DNA from: a virus
DNA: 64,000 nucleotides
Virus record (IMG/VR): IMGVR_UViG_3300031603_000003
Span: 1 to 64,000 of that record
Strand: one strand, 5' to 3'
The notes under the pieces are model-generated. The model ran no database searches and had not been told where the DNA came from. It worked only from the letters and a program-made list of their open reading frames with translations. The translations under genes and the position numbers were made by a program. Below, one piece after another: positions 8,750 to 14,892 of this stretch. Within the stretch, counting starts at the first letter, position 1; the number at the start of each line of letters is the position of its first letter.

Positions 8750-8920
8750 ATGCCTACATTCGAAATAGAAATATCATATTCTGGTACACTAACTGTAACA
8801 CTATATGACCCAGGTAACGACGGGGAACGTGCTTCAGAAATTGCAGTAGAAGATATGCAGGATGAATTACCAGATGAGGCAACTCTAGAAGTCACGGAGG
8901 TAAAACGTGTCCATGGATGA
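8750..8920 (+). CDS. Hypothetical small acidic protein, 56 aa
   Basis: Short gene found by reading the gap. The ATG at 8750 has GAGGAGAG upstream, and the frame runs 56 codons to a TGA at 8918-8920. The product is acidic and beta-rich: it begins MPTFEIEISYSGTLTVTLYD, then has an acidic helix-like stretch (ASEIAVEDMQDELPDEA) and ends EVTEVKRVHG. It resembles a small beta-alpha-beta protein. The 3' end overlaps the next gene by 14 bases. Function unknown; the gene call rests on the strong ribosome-binding site and tight packing. Confidence 0.6.
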   Translation: MPTFEIEISYSGTLTVTLYDPGNDGERASEIAVEDMQDELPDEATLEVTEVKRVHG

Positions 8921-9260
8921 AGAAAAACATCGTAAATACTTTGATGCAATTGAACATATAGAATGTGTTAGATGTGCTACAGAGGAACGCAGATCATGTT
9001 ATGCATGTACTATGAACAAAAGTTCTATTGTACTTCTGCAAGTTGAAATCAACAGACTACGAGAGCTAGTTGATCATGAAGAATTAGTAGTAGCGGCTAC
9101 TTCGTTACTAAAAATGTTACCGGAGGACTCTAATGCTTGGGAAGACGCAGCGCAAGCGCGACAGATTAGCGATGCCACAACTCGACTACGATGTGAGCTG
9201 GCTAAGAAAGATGTTCCGAAACGCGGAACGAATAATTACCACATATTTATGGGCTCCTAA
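8907..9260 (+). CDS. Hypothetical small Cys-rich (zinc-binding-like) protein, 117 aa
   Basis: Residues C20, C23, C31 and C34 form a CxxC-x7-CxxC cluster, the spacing of a small zinc-binding knuckle. The rest is helical and includes a leucine-rich stretch (IVLLQVEINRLRELV) that could form a coiled coil. I chose the GTG at 8907, six bases after CGGAGG; the ATG at 8913 is an alternative that loses two residues. The function is unknown; protein or nucleic-acid binding is possible. The next gene appears to start inside this one. Confidence 0.65.
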   Translation: MSMDEEKHRKYFDAIEHIECVRCATEERRSCYACTMNKSSIVLLQVEINRLRELVDHEELVVAATSLLKMLPEDSNAWEDAAQARQISDATTRLRCELAKKDVPKRGTNNYHIFMGS

Positions 9261-9630
9261 GATGTCTAGTCAATTTGATTGGGCACGGTACGCACTACCT
9301 AGTGAGGTTGGATACGAAGTATCATCCCAAGGGGATAAAAGATTCAGCGCATTCCATGCAATAGTTCGCGGACGTTCCATAGAGGAGCATTACCAGATCA
9401 AGATCAAAGGATATGGTAGTGTGAGTGAAGGCAAAGGTAAGCCACCTAAAGATCTAAGTACGAATCTGTGGGGTGCATACTTAGCGCTGTGGAGAGAGTG
9501 GTCGATAGCAAATACAATGAAGATGCTAGACCTCCGAGAGAAAGCAACTGGTAAGATTCTTACTGATAAGTTCGCTACAACAAATATTAACCAGGCCCGT
9601 GCGCTGGCTACACTTCTTAATGGAGAGTAA
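9133..9630 (+). CDS. Conserved phage-type hypothetical protein, 165 aa
   Basis: The core (from about residue 60) has the pattern EVSSQGDKRFSAFHA, IEEHYQIKIKGYG, KGKPP, LWGAYLALWREW and a C-terminal LTDKFATTNINQARALATLLN. I recognise this as a pattern common in phage and plasmid proteins of unknown function; I cannot name a family. The ATG at 9133 has CGGAGG six bases upstream but overlaps the preceding gene by 128 bases; the ATG at 9262 would avoid the overlap and drop 43 basic residues, but has no visible ribosome-binding site. The true start is therefore uncertain. Confidence 0.65.
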   Translation: MLGKTQRKRDRLAMPQLDYDVSWLRKMFRNAERIITTYLWAPKMSSQFDWARYALPSEVGYEVSSQGDKRFSAFHAIVRGRSIEEHYQIKIKGYGSVSEGKGKPPKDLSTNLWGAYLALWREWSIANTMKMLDLREKATGKILTDKFATTNINQARALATLLNGE

Positions 9631-9747
9631 GCTGTACGCTACATGGTTGTAACAGCAAGAGACAGATGCTGACACGTTCAAGCGTTTGAACCGCACAGCG
9701 TGGCTGCCTTGGTGCACAACGGGGCACTTTCGGGAATGACTAATTCC
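9631..9747 (+). ncRNA. Candidate structured RNA with cloverleaf-like fold
   Basis: No ORF fits this part of the 160-base gap at 9631-9790. A 5' GCTGTAC (9631) can pair with GCACAGC (9693-9699) with one A-C mismatch. Inside are three small hairpins: TACA/TGTA (9640-9651), CAGCA/TGCTG (9653-9671) and GTTCAA/TTGAAC (9677-9692). Downstream, GGAAT/ATTCC forms another hairpin (9733-9747). The cloverleaf resembles a tRNA but lacks a normal 7-base anticodon loop, T-loop consensus and CCA end. It could be a decayed tRNA, a tRNA mimic or a chance fold. The remaining bases to 9790 hold only the next gene's leader, with AGAGGAA as its ribosome-binding site. Confidence 0.3.
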
Positions 9748-9790
9748 AGTGAGTGTTACCAAGTAGTACTATATAGACAGAGGAATAGAT

Positions 9791-10150
9791 ATGTCACGAA
9801 TAACCTATCTCGAAGATACAAGTGGGTCGAGCTTCAAGTATTATGCAATGGCCCAGAACGATGCGGGTACTATTAAGGCATGGTACGGAGCGATAGGCGC
9901 TTCACCTAATGGTGCGAGTCCTAACTCGTTTGATACACAAAGACGAGCCAAGTTGAAGAAGGGGTACAAAGAAGTTACCGTAGATACTTGTACCGCACAC
10001 TGGGTGACGGGGGTCATAGCACAGCTTAACAACTTTATAGGTACGGCACCGCTGACACCTAAGAAAACTAAACTAACCGCAGGCTTTCTCTTATCAAAGA
10101 TGAAGCAAGATGGAGGAGTATACCGTGAGCCCAAGCGCAAAACCAAATAA
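9791..10150 (+). CDS. WGR-like domain protein, 119 aa
   Basis: Looks like a stand-alone WGR domain, a small nucleic-acid-associated fold best known from PARP proteins. In order it has YLEDTSGSSFKYYAM, AWYGAIGASP (the WGR signature position, here WYGAIG), a FDTQRRAKLKKGYKEV segment matching the K..GY.EV end of the domain, and a helical tail with basic residues (PKRKTK). The Trp-Gly-Arg triad itself is not intact, so the assignment is tentative. AGAGGAA precedes the ATG. The 3' end overlaps the next gene. Confidence 0.6.
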   Translation: MSRITYLEDTSGSSFKYYAMAQNDAGTIKAWYGAIGASPNGASPNSFDTQRRAKLKKGYKEVTVDTCTAHWVTGVIAQLNNFIGTAPLTPKKTKLTAGFLLSKMKQDGGVYREPKRKTK

Positions 10151-10667
10151 GAAGTCTGCACCACCTGTAGCAGGACCAAACACAGCGGGAGCAGCTGTAC
10201 AAGTATGGGCTAACGAGAACAAAAACGGACTCTTACAGCAGACAGCGCCTGGATACGTGGGCAAGCATGCCTCGATGATCCAGTTGTCCGTCAAGCCAGA
10301 AGGAGCGACCAACACATCGCTACCGCCAGAACTATCAGGGGCTCTTAATGCGCTAGCTGGCGTACTTATTGGTATACCTGTACCACAGATGCTGTTGGAT
10401 AATGGTACTATCGTAATACTTAATCAATCAACGGACTGGATACTGGCAGCATACAAGGATACAGCTGGTGGATTCATACAGGTAACTAAGTTCGAGCATA
10501 AGAAACGGTACGTCTTTATGTACAGTACAGTGACTGCTATTAACGTAGTCAAATCCACTGCGGGGTTCCGTGGAAACTTCCTTAGTGGAATGATGAGTGG
10601 TAACACGGCGGAGAAACAAGCCGGCGTTACTCGTAACCAACCACACATAGGAGATCTATTCGTATGA
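10125..10667 (+). CDS. Hypothetical protein, 180 aa
   Basis: Not recognised. I start it at the GTG at 10125, seven bases after GGAGGAG; an upstream in-frame ATG at 10110 has no comparable site. The N-terminal ~60 residues are Pro/Ala/Lys-rich and probably disordered. A hydrophobic Gly/Pro-containing stretch (ALNALAGVLIGIPVPQMLL) lies near residue 80, followed by beta-like segments (GTIVILNQSTDWILAAYKD, KKRYVFMYSTVTAINVV). It precedes a membrane-protein gene and overlaps it by 4 bases. Confidence 0.65.
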   Translation: MSPSAKPNKKSAPPVAGPNTAGAAVQVWANENKNGLLQQTAPGYVGKHASMIQLSVKPEGATNTSLPPELSGALNALAGVLIGIPVPQMLLDNGTIVILNQSTDWILAAYKDTAGGFIQVTKFEHKKRYVFMYSTVTAINVVKSTAGFRGNFLSGMMSGNTAEKQAGVTRNQPHIGDLFV

Positions 10668-10894
10668 ACAGGATTACACTTCTCGACGAAGGAAGTAAAA
10701 TAAGCCTTCGTCGATTTATAGTCTTTAGTTGGTCTATCCTAGTACTAGTGTTATACTCTACTGACTTCTTCACGGACTTTACAGTCCCATCGTCGGTGGA
10801 TAACTTAACGTACATGGTATGGGGCTCGTACTTCCTGAAGAACCTGAAGACCAAGGCAATATCCTTGGGTACACCAAAACCAGAGTCAGAATAA
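10664..10894 (+). CDS. Small membrane protein, 76 aa
   Basis: Residues ~17-38 (RFIVFSWSILVLVLYSTDFF) form a clear hydrophobic membrane segment; a second, weaker one lies at ~45-62 (NLTYMVWGSYFLKN). A short polar C-terminus follows. The size and topology would allow a holin-like or other inner-membrane role, but no endolysin gene is visible in the window, so I leave it unnamed. The ATG overlaps the previous stop (ATGA), and AGGAGATC lies upstream. Confidence 0.6.
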   Translation: MNRITLLDEGSKISLRRFIVFSWSILVLVLYSTDFFTDFTVPSSVDNLTYMVWGSYFLKNLKTKAISLGTPKPESE

Positions 10895-10920
10895 CTGACC
10901 AGTAATAGATGGAGGCAACA

Positions 10921-11127
10921 ATGTCAGATATAACAATTCCAAAACGTGCACAGACTGCACTGGAGAAGCTTGAAGCACAAGCAAAGAGCTTCACTAGTCT
11001 ATCCCACACGCCGTATACCAGGGAAGAACTCCTAGTGGAGGCACTCATGGATATGGAAGCTAAGCTAGCGGGCATGGAACATCAATGTACGCTACGTGAT
11101 ACACCAGATGGCGGATTGTTCAGATGA
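10921..11127 (+). CDS. Hypothetical small helical protein, 68 aa
   Basis: Not recognised. The ATG at 10921 has ATGGAGGC upstream; an in-frame ATG at 10909 lies within that ribosome-binding site. The protein is almost wholly helical, with a Leu/Ala heptad-like stretch (AQTALEKLEAQAKSF) and an acidic helix (ELLVEALMDMEAKLAGM), suggesting a coiled-coil dimer. The stop overlaps the next ATG (ATGA). Confidence 0.6.
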   Translation: MSDITIPKRAQTALEKLEAQAKSFTSLSHTPYTREELLVEALMDMEAKLAGMEHQCTLRDTPDGGLFR

Positions 11128-11576
11128 TACTATGGGAACCTTTCAATAAGGAGTTCGGTATCTTACCGGCATCACTCCCGGACGACCCAGCACAGACTCC
11201 ATTTTGGAATCCCGACAAGCAGGCTCACACTATTCTCATGGCATTGGCACAACGTAGGTTGTGGACCATATACGATCATGAGACTGGTCTTGAGATCATG
11301 CGACCCGGGATGCGTGGAGTCGGTAAAGCGTTGGTGATAACAGAACAACCTTACAATGATGTACATATCGTTGTACACACGGATGAATTAGCATTCGGTG
11401 TTCGCACGTGTACAGGTTGTGAACAGGGAGCAATGTTAGCAACGGAAAGTAAAGCAGGAACAGAAGAGGACACATATGATGTTCTCTTCGCATGCTCATG
11501 TGGTCACACTGAGGAATGTGTGTACAATGGGGCACAACTAGAGTGGGTAACACCACCAAAAGGTGAGTTACTATAA
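11124..11576 (+). CDS. Hypothetical protein with Cys cluster, 150 aa
   Basis: Not recognised. C96 and C99 (CTGC) and C124 and C126 (CSCG) are spaced like the two knuckles of a zinc ribbon. The N-terminal half is a mixed alpha/beta region with Trp-containing segments (TPFWNPDKQAHTILMALA, RRLWTIYDH). The start codon overlaps the preceding stop as ATGA, so the two genes are probably translationally coupled. Confidence 0.6.
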   Translation: MILWEPFNKEFGILPASLPDDPAQTPFWNPDKQAHTILMALAQRRLWTIYDHETGLEIMRPGMRGVGKALVITEQPYNDVHIVVHTDELAFGVRTCTGCEQGAMLATESKAGTEEDTYDVLFACSCGHTEECVYNGAQLEWVTPPKGELL

Positions 11577-11580
11577 GGAA

Positions 11581-11621
11581 TTTGGGGGCGGGCACAACTG
11601 TGTTCGCCTCCGCCTGCCAAA
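11581..11621 (+). other. Structured intergenic element
   Basis: In the 76-base gap before the last plus-strand gene, TTTGG pairs with CCAAA and, inside it, GGCGG pairs with CCGCC, with small bulges and an 18-base apical part. No U-run follows, so it does not look like an intrinsic terminator; it could be a processing or regulatory hairpin, or a chance GC-rich fold. Confidence 0.3.
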
Positions 11622-11652
11622 GTAATCCATTGATAGTGAAGTAGGAGGTAGT

Positions 11653-11913
11653 ATGGATGGTGTGGAGATCCGCAAAGCGGTAATGACTGTCACAGATATA
11701 ACCGAAGCTCGGAAGATCCTGCAAGTAGCAGAGTTTAAGCTGAAGTCAGTGATCAGGGCAAAGTTCCGGCGTACTATGGCGGTAGAGTTCGATCATTTAG
11801 GTCGTACGATACAAGGTCATGTGGAACGCGTGAACATCAAAACATTAACTATTGATGTACCACATGAACAGTCGTGGCGGGTGCCACCTGAACAGGTTCG
11901 TTTGATACATTGA
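11653..11913 (+). CDS. Hypothetical protein, 86 aa
   Basis: Not recognised. The ATG at 11653 follows GTAGGAGGTAGT, a strong ribosome-binding site. The N-terminal half is helical (TEARKILQVAEFKLKSVI). The C-terminal half looks like a small beta barrel (MAVEFDHLGRTIQGHVERVNIKTLTIDV... in pieces), a layout seen in small RNA- or DNA-binding SH3/KOW-like domains; this is only a shape impression. It is the last gene of the plus-strand block and is followed by a terminator. Confidence 0.6.
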   Translation: MDGVEIRKAVMTVTDITEARKILQVAEFKLKSVIRAKFRRTMAVEFDHLGRTIQGHVERVNIKTLTIDVPHEQSWRVPPEQVRLIH

Positions 11914-11930
11914 TATACGGGACAATTACT

Positions 11931-11960
11931 AGGGGAGTCTAGAACTCCCCTTTATTATTT
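11931..11960 (+). terminator. Intrinsic terminator at the convergent junction
   Basis: Perfect 8-bp stem AGGGGAGT/ACTCCCCT (11931-11938 and 11944-11951) with a 5-base loop, followed by TTATTATTT on the plus strand. It ends the plus-strand gene block just before the 3' end of the convergent minus-strand operon. The minus-strand side lacks a U-run, so it is probably one-directional. Confidence 0.8.
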
Positions 11961-11968
11961 AACATGTC

Positions 11969-12478
11969 CTACGAGGGGGCGGGGGTACGTTTCATGACTC
12001 TACCGGTGGTAGCAGCAGAACGTCTGGTAGCTATGTCGCTGTAATCATTATGGTTAGCTTGTTTTATATCAGGCTTCGTGATCTTAGCCATGACTAAAAG
12101 TTTACCTATAAGCTCAGGTGTAGGTACTGGGTCGTACGGTATAGATATCAAAGTAATACCATGAGATTGCAACAACGCACGCTTCTCTTCGTCGTTCTCC
12201 TGCTGGTGTTGAAACTCTTCGTACGTCTTATGAAAGTAATTAGGCCACTTGTAATGCTGGATACCGTGTGCTTCTATGGCTAGGTTAAACCTAGGGAAGA
12301 ATATGTCCACGTACAACGCGTTGCCATCGTGGTTCTTCAGCCAACGCCAGTTAACTTCGTAGCGTAGGTAACTATCTCCCAAGGCAATACGGAATAGTCC
12401 AGCTACTCTGCGTTGAAACTTTGAGACAGATGATTTATGTTTGTAACGACGACGTTTGCGACGTGGTTTGGTTACCAT
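11969..12478 (-). CDS. Vsr/EDxHD-like endonuclease, 169 aa
   Basis: Predicted single-domain DNA endonuclease of the Vsr/PD-(D/E)XK-like fold. Key positions are D58 (YVDIFFP), E69-A-H71 (LAIEAH), Q74-H75, D96-x2-K99 and a final strand HGITLISIPYD. This pattern is typical of the EDxHD homing endonucleases, such as I-Bth0305I from Bacillus phage 0305phi8-36, and of Vsr mismatch nucleases. The N-terminus is strongly basic (KPRRKRRRYKHK), fitting DNA binding. GGCGGAG lies upstream of the ATG. It is the last gene of the virion operon and follows a 24-codon ORF, as expected for a selfish free-standing endonuclease. Whether it homes or repairs is not known. Confidence 0.72.
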   Translation of the reverse strand: MVTKPRRKRRRYKHKSSVSKFQRRVAGLFRIALGDSYLRYEVNWRWLKNHDGNALYVDIFFPRFNLAIEAHGIQHYKWPNYFHKTYEEFQHQQENDEEKRALLQSHGITLISIPYDPVPTPELIGKLLVMAKITKPDIKQANHNDYSDIATRRSAATTGRVMKRTPAPS

Positions 12479-12481
12479 AGG

Positions 12482-12556
12482 TTACTCCGCCCAATTAGTT
12501 GCCTCGTCAGCTGTGGCGACTGTAATTAGATCAGTGGTATATGATGCTACGGCCAT
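12482..12556 (-). pseudogene. 24-codon ORF, possible truncated virion-protein start
   Basis: In the 90-base gap upstream of the nuclease gene an ATG at 12556 opens a 24-codon frame ending at a TAA just three bases before the nuclease ATG. The peptide begins MAVASYTTDLITVATADEAT and ends NWAE. The ITVATADEAT...W pattern is like the first residues of some phage virion proteins, so this could be the stub of a gene cut short by the nuclease insertion, or simply a short translated leader. AAGG lies about 10 bases upstream. Evidence is weak. Confidence 0.3.
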
Positions 12557-12568
12557 GAGTAAGTAACC

Positions 12569-13216
12569 TTATTTGATACGATAGTCAATGGCTATGCGTG
12601 CGGTTGCTCCTGCATCGGAGTTTACGTGGAGCGCGAAGGTTCCACGAAATCTATTCCAATCAATATTAGTTTGTCCATAGAGACCTAGAGGGAACTCAAG
12701 TCCAACGTAAGAGCTAGTGGTGTACTTGGGCTTTGCTGCTTCTAGAGGTAAGATACCTTGTAGTACGTACTCTCCGTTGTTAAGCGGTTGGAACTGGAAC
12801 CCAGGTGTAAGCACTGTATACTCGGCAAGTTCATAGGTTGCTTTGATAGTATCCACGCTCGCGGTGTCGGCAGATATAAAGGATACTTGGAGCAATGGAC
12901 TTACGAAACGTATCTTGAAAATGTGCTTTGTGCTGATGTACTGCCTAAGCGACATAAGTTCCGCGAGGGATTCATCAACAAAGATCGTATCGGGATCTTG
13001 GGGTACGAGCTTAGTTTTCCATTTAGTAATAACGATGGTTTCTGCTTCCGAACTATCAGTGGCTTCTGTGAATGTCCATGGGCTTTCCGTGATGACTGGT
13101 ACTTCAATTTCTTCACCTGGTAGATACTCCACTCTTGGTTGTGCAAAGAACAAAGCCCAGATAGTAATACCTAGGCTAAATATAACAGCTAAGGATGTTA
13201 ATATGTTGATGCGCAT
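12569..13216 (-). CDS. Membrane-anchored hypothetical protein, 215 aa
   Basis: The first ~25 residues (NILTSLAVIFSLGITIWALFF) form a single membrane segment or uncleaved signal anchor; no lipobox cysteine is present. The rest is polar and beta-rich, with alternating strands (TIVITKWKTKLVPQ, YVLQGILPLEA, SSYVGLEFPLGLYGQ) and an end (ARIAIDYRIK) like a beta-sandwich. It may face the periplasm or cell exterior, or be a spanin- or tail-tip-associated protein; I cannot decide. The start overlaps the preceding stop. Confidence 0.65.
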   Translation of the reverse strand: MRINILTSLAVIFSLGITIWALFFAQPRVEYLPGEEIEVPVITESPWTFTEATDSSEAETIVITKWKTKLVPQDPDTIFVDESLAELMSLRQYISTKHIFKIRFVSPLLQVSFISADTASVDTIKATYELAEYTVLTPGFQFQPLNNGEYVLQGILPLEAAKPKYTTSSYVGLEFPLGLYGQTNIDWNRFRGTFALHVNSDAGATARIAIDYRIK

Positions 13217-13581
13217 TATACTGTCGGCACTGCTCGCTGCAGCATAGTTACCATGTTAGCTTGAGCTGATATGATCTCCGTGTATAGTGTGTCAAATCTT
13301 CGAAGGATGAGACGTAGCTGATCAATATCCGCCTGCGACATGTAGTACTTAGTTTCTGTCGGTGATACGATAGTTGAATAACGTTCTTCTAGAATACCAA
13401 TTCTTGTTTCCAGATCTGTGATCATACCGTTGAGTGTAGTACTGAGTGTACTTACCTCTAGCTTAGATGTCAAGGCTCCGCGGTTGTTATCATTGACCTC
13501 TTCTATACGTGTGGCATTCTTCTTCACTTCTCCACGTAGTAATATTAAGCTGCTATCAATCTCTGCTAATGTTTTAGACAT
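13216..13581 (-). CDS. Coiled-coil protein, 121 aa
   Basis: Not recognised as a family. Residues ~5-70 have heptad-like spacing of hydrophobics (IDSSLILLRGEVKK, LSTTLNGMITDLETRIGILEERY), predicting a long coiled coil; a second helix (QADIDQLRLILRRFDTLYTEI) follows. Such small proteins between fibre genes often act as trimerising connectors or chaperones, but that is inference from position. GGAG precedes the ATG, and the stop overlaps the next gene (TAATG). Confidence 0.65.
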   Translation of the reverse strand: MSKTLAEIDSSLILLRGEVKKNATRIEEVNDNNRGALTSKLEVSTLSTTLNGMITDLETRIGILEERYSTIVSPTETKYYMSQADIDQLRLILRRFDTLYTEIISAQANMVTMLQRAVPTV

Positions 13582-13592
13582 GTGTCACTCCG

Positions 13593-14609
13593 TTAAATAA
13601 AGCCAAGACGTACACCACGTAGTAGCGGACTACTATTGTTGTATTGTTTTAAGGTTATGCTTAGCAATAGGGCTTCGCCGTCTACGATAGTCAACGAAGA
13701 TGCTAAAGGATACGTATCAGACTCTGAATTATATAGTTCGTCAGCTGGGTCGTCGGCGTGATATATAGTTATCGACGCAATGTCCGATAGTAATTGTGCA
13801 TTTAGATTTGATGCAAAATCTAGTTCTACGTAGTTCAAACCTGTTTTGCCTGCGGGCGTAGCGGTAACGATAAAAGTTAATGTACTACTAGTTTTCGTGT
13901 ACACTCTATTACTAACACGTACCATACCTACACTATGTAAATATGTACGATCGCCTAGAGATAGACCTTTAGAAATAAGCTCAACCTCGTAGTCAAAGTA
14001 GCTTTCCGGTTGATACCCGATACTGTTGGTAACCTCCAACCCTCGTACACTAGTACCGGCGGCATGTAACGCGCCGCTGACTGCTACAGTGTTATATTGA
14101 TTAGTGAGTCCTGGAGGAAATGTTCCAGTGATTCTTAATTCAGGTACGCTTACAACCTGTGCCCACATAGCGTCAGGAGAGAATATCAGTTCTGGGTTGA
14201 TGAGCTCAATACCACTGCCTATATTGTCGTCGGCGGTAATAACCGCACCAGCTGCTGGTACACGTTCGCCGAACATACTGTTCATGGACGTAGCTATGAG
14301 TGAGGACTCTGACTCAGCCTCCAACCCGAGTAATCCGTGTGTGAGTTCGAAACCATCTACCACGCTACCTCCATCTAAAACTATGGCTGGTATAAATAAC
14401 CTACCGTCGCTGGTATCGGAGATAGAAGTGTTAAGTGCTCCATTAGGAGCTGGTAATACTAAGTTAGCGATGATGTTATTCATCATGTCGTAACGAGCAC
14501 GCAATGCTTGGTTATACGTAACGGCTTGTGCTATTAACGTTTGCAGTTCACGATGGTTAGCGTTGATAATATTTGGATCAATATTCTCATTCAATTCAAA
14601 GGTATGCAT
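13593..14609 (-). CDS. Tail-tip/fibre-like beta-rich protein, 338 aa
   Basis: Probable distal tail or baseplate structural protein. A short helical N-terminus (ANHRELQTLIAQAVTYNQALRARYDMM in pieces) is followed by ~250 residues of beta-strand-like sequence rich in Thr, Ser, Gly and Asn, with no enzyme motif. The end (SSPLLRGVRLGF) resembles APLLRRIRIL near the end of the 647-residue protein upstream (14893-16836), suggesting a shared C-terminal beta domain. It lies in a run of overlapping large structural genes. Confidence 0.65.
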   Translation of the reverse strand: MHTFELNENIDPNIINANHRELQTLIAQAVTYNQALRARYDMMNNIIANLVLPAPNGALNTSISDTSDGRLFIPAIVLDGGSVVDGFELTHGLLGLEAESESSLIATSMNSMFGERVPAAGAVITADDNIGSGIELINPELIFSPDAMWAQVVSVPELRITGTFPPGLTNQYNTVAVSGALHAAGTSVRGLEVTNSIGYQPESYFDYEVELISKGLSLGDRTYLHSVGMVRVSNRVYTKTSSTLTFIVTATPAGKTGLNYVELDFASNLNAQLLSDIASITIYHADDPADELYNSESDTYPLASSLTIVDGEALLLSITLKQYNNSSPLLRGVRLGFI

Positions 14610-14881
14610 TATACGCGTCTCCAGTCGGTTGTGTAGTCGTACTCTTCAATCTTTGTTATGTCAGTGAGAAATACTAAAACATTATTGTCCGTTATTTCAC
14701 GTTCCATTACAGCACGAGTAAGGGCTATAAGCTCCGTAACCGGGTCAGCGGTGAGGTCTATAGTAATGGGAGATCTTAAGATCGCCAAGCAATCCTGAAC
14801 GATCTCCATGGCTACGACGTTGAGATCGTAAGAACTCATTGGAGTACCTGATGCTATCTGATGGTGTTTGGTATTGATCAT
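14609..14881 (-). CDS. Hypothetical small virion-operon protein, 90 aa
   Basis: Not recognised. Helical segments (DLNVVAMEIVQDCLAIL, VTELIALTRAVME) are followed by a short strand (NVLVFLTDI) and a Trp/Tyr-containing tail (EEYDYTTDWRRV). It sits between two fibre-like genes, and its stop overlaps the next start. AGGACCAGGAAG lies upstream of the ATG. A connector role is possible from position only. Confidence 0.6.
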   Translation of the reverse strand: MINTKHHQIASGTPMSSYDLNVVAMEIVQDCLAILRSPITIDLTADPVTELIALTRAVMEREITDNNVLVFLTDITKIEEYDYTTDWRRV

Positions 14882-14892
14882 CTTCCTGGTCC

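Noticed and set aside
9631-9700. A true tRNA gene
   Set aside because: The fold has a mismatch in the outer stem, a 9-base loop where the anticodon loop should have 7, no TTC-type T-loop in the right place, and no CCA end; I list it only as a structured RNA candidate.
9733-9747. GGAAT/ATTCC hairpin as a terminator
   Set aside because: The stem is only 5 bp and is not followed by a U-run.
10664-10894. Holin assignment for the 76-aa membrane protein
   Set aside because: Only size and hydrophobicity support it; no endolysin or spanin gene is adjacent and the second membrane segment is weak.
11581-11621. GC-rich element as an intrinsic terminator
   Set aside because: The stem is interrupted and no U-run follows; another gene with a strong ribosome-binding site lies directly downstream.
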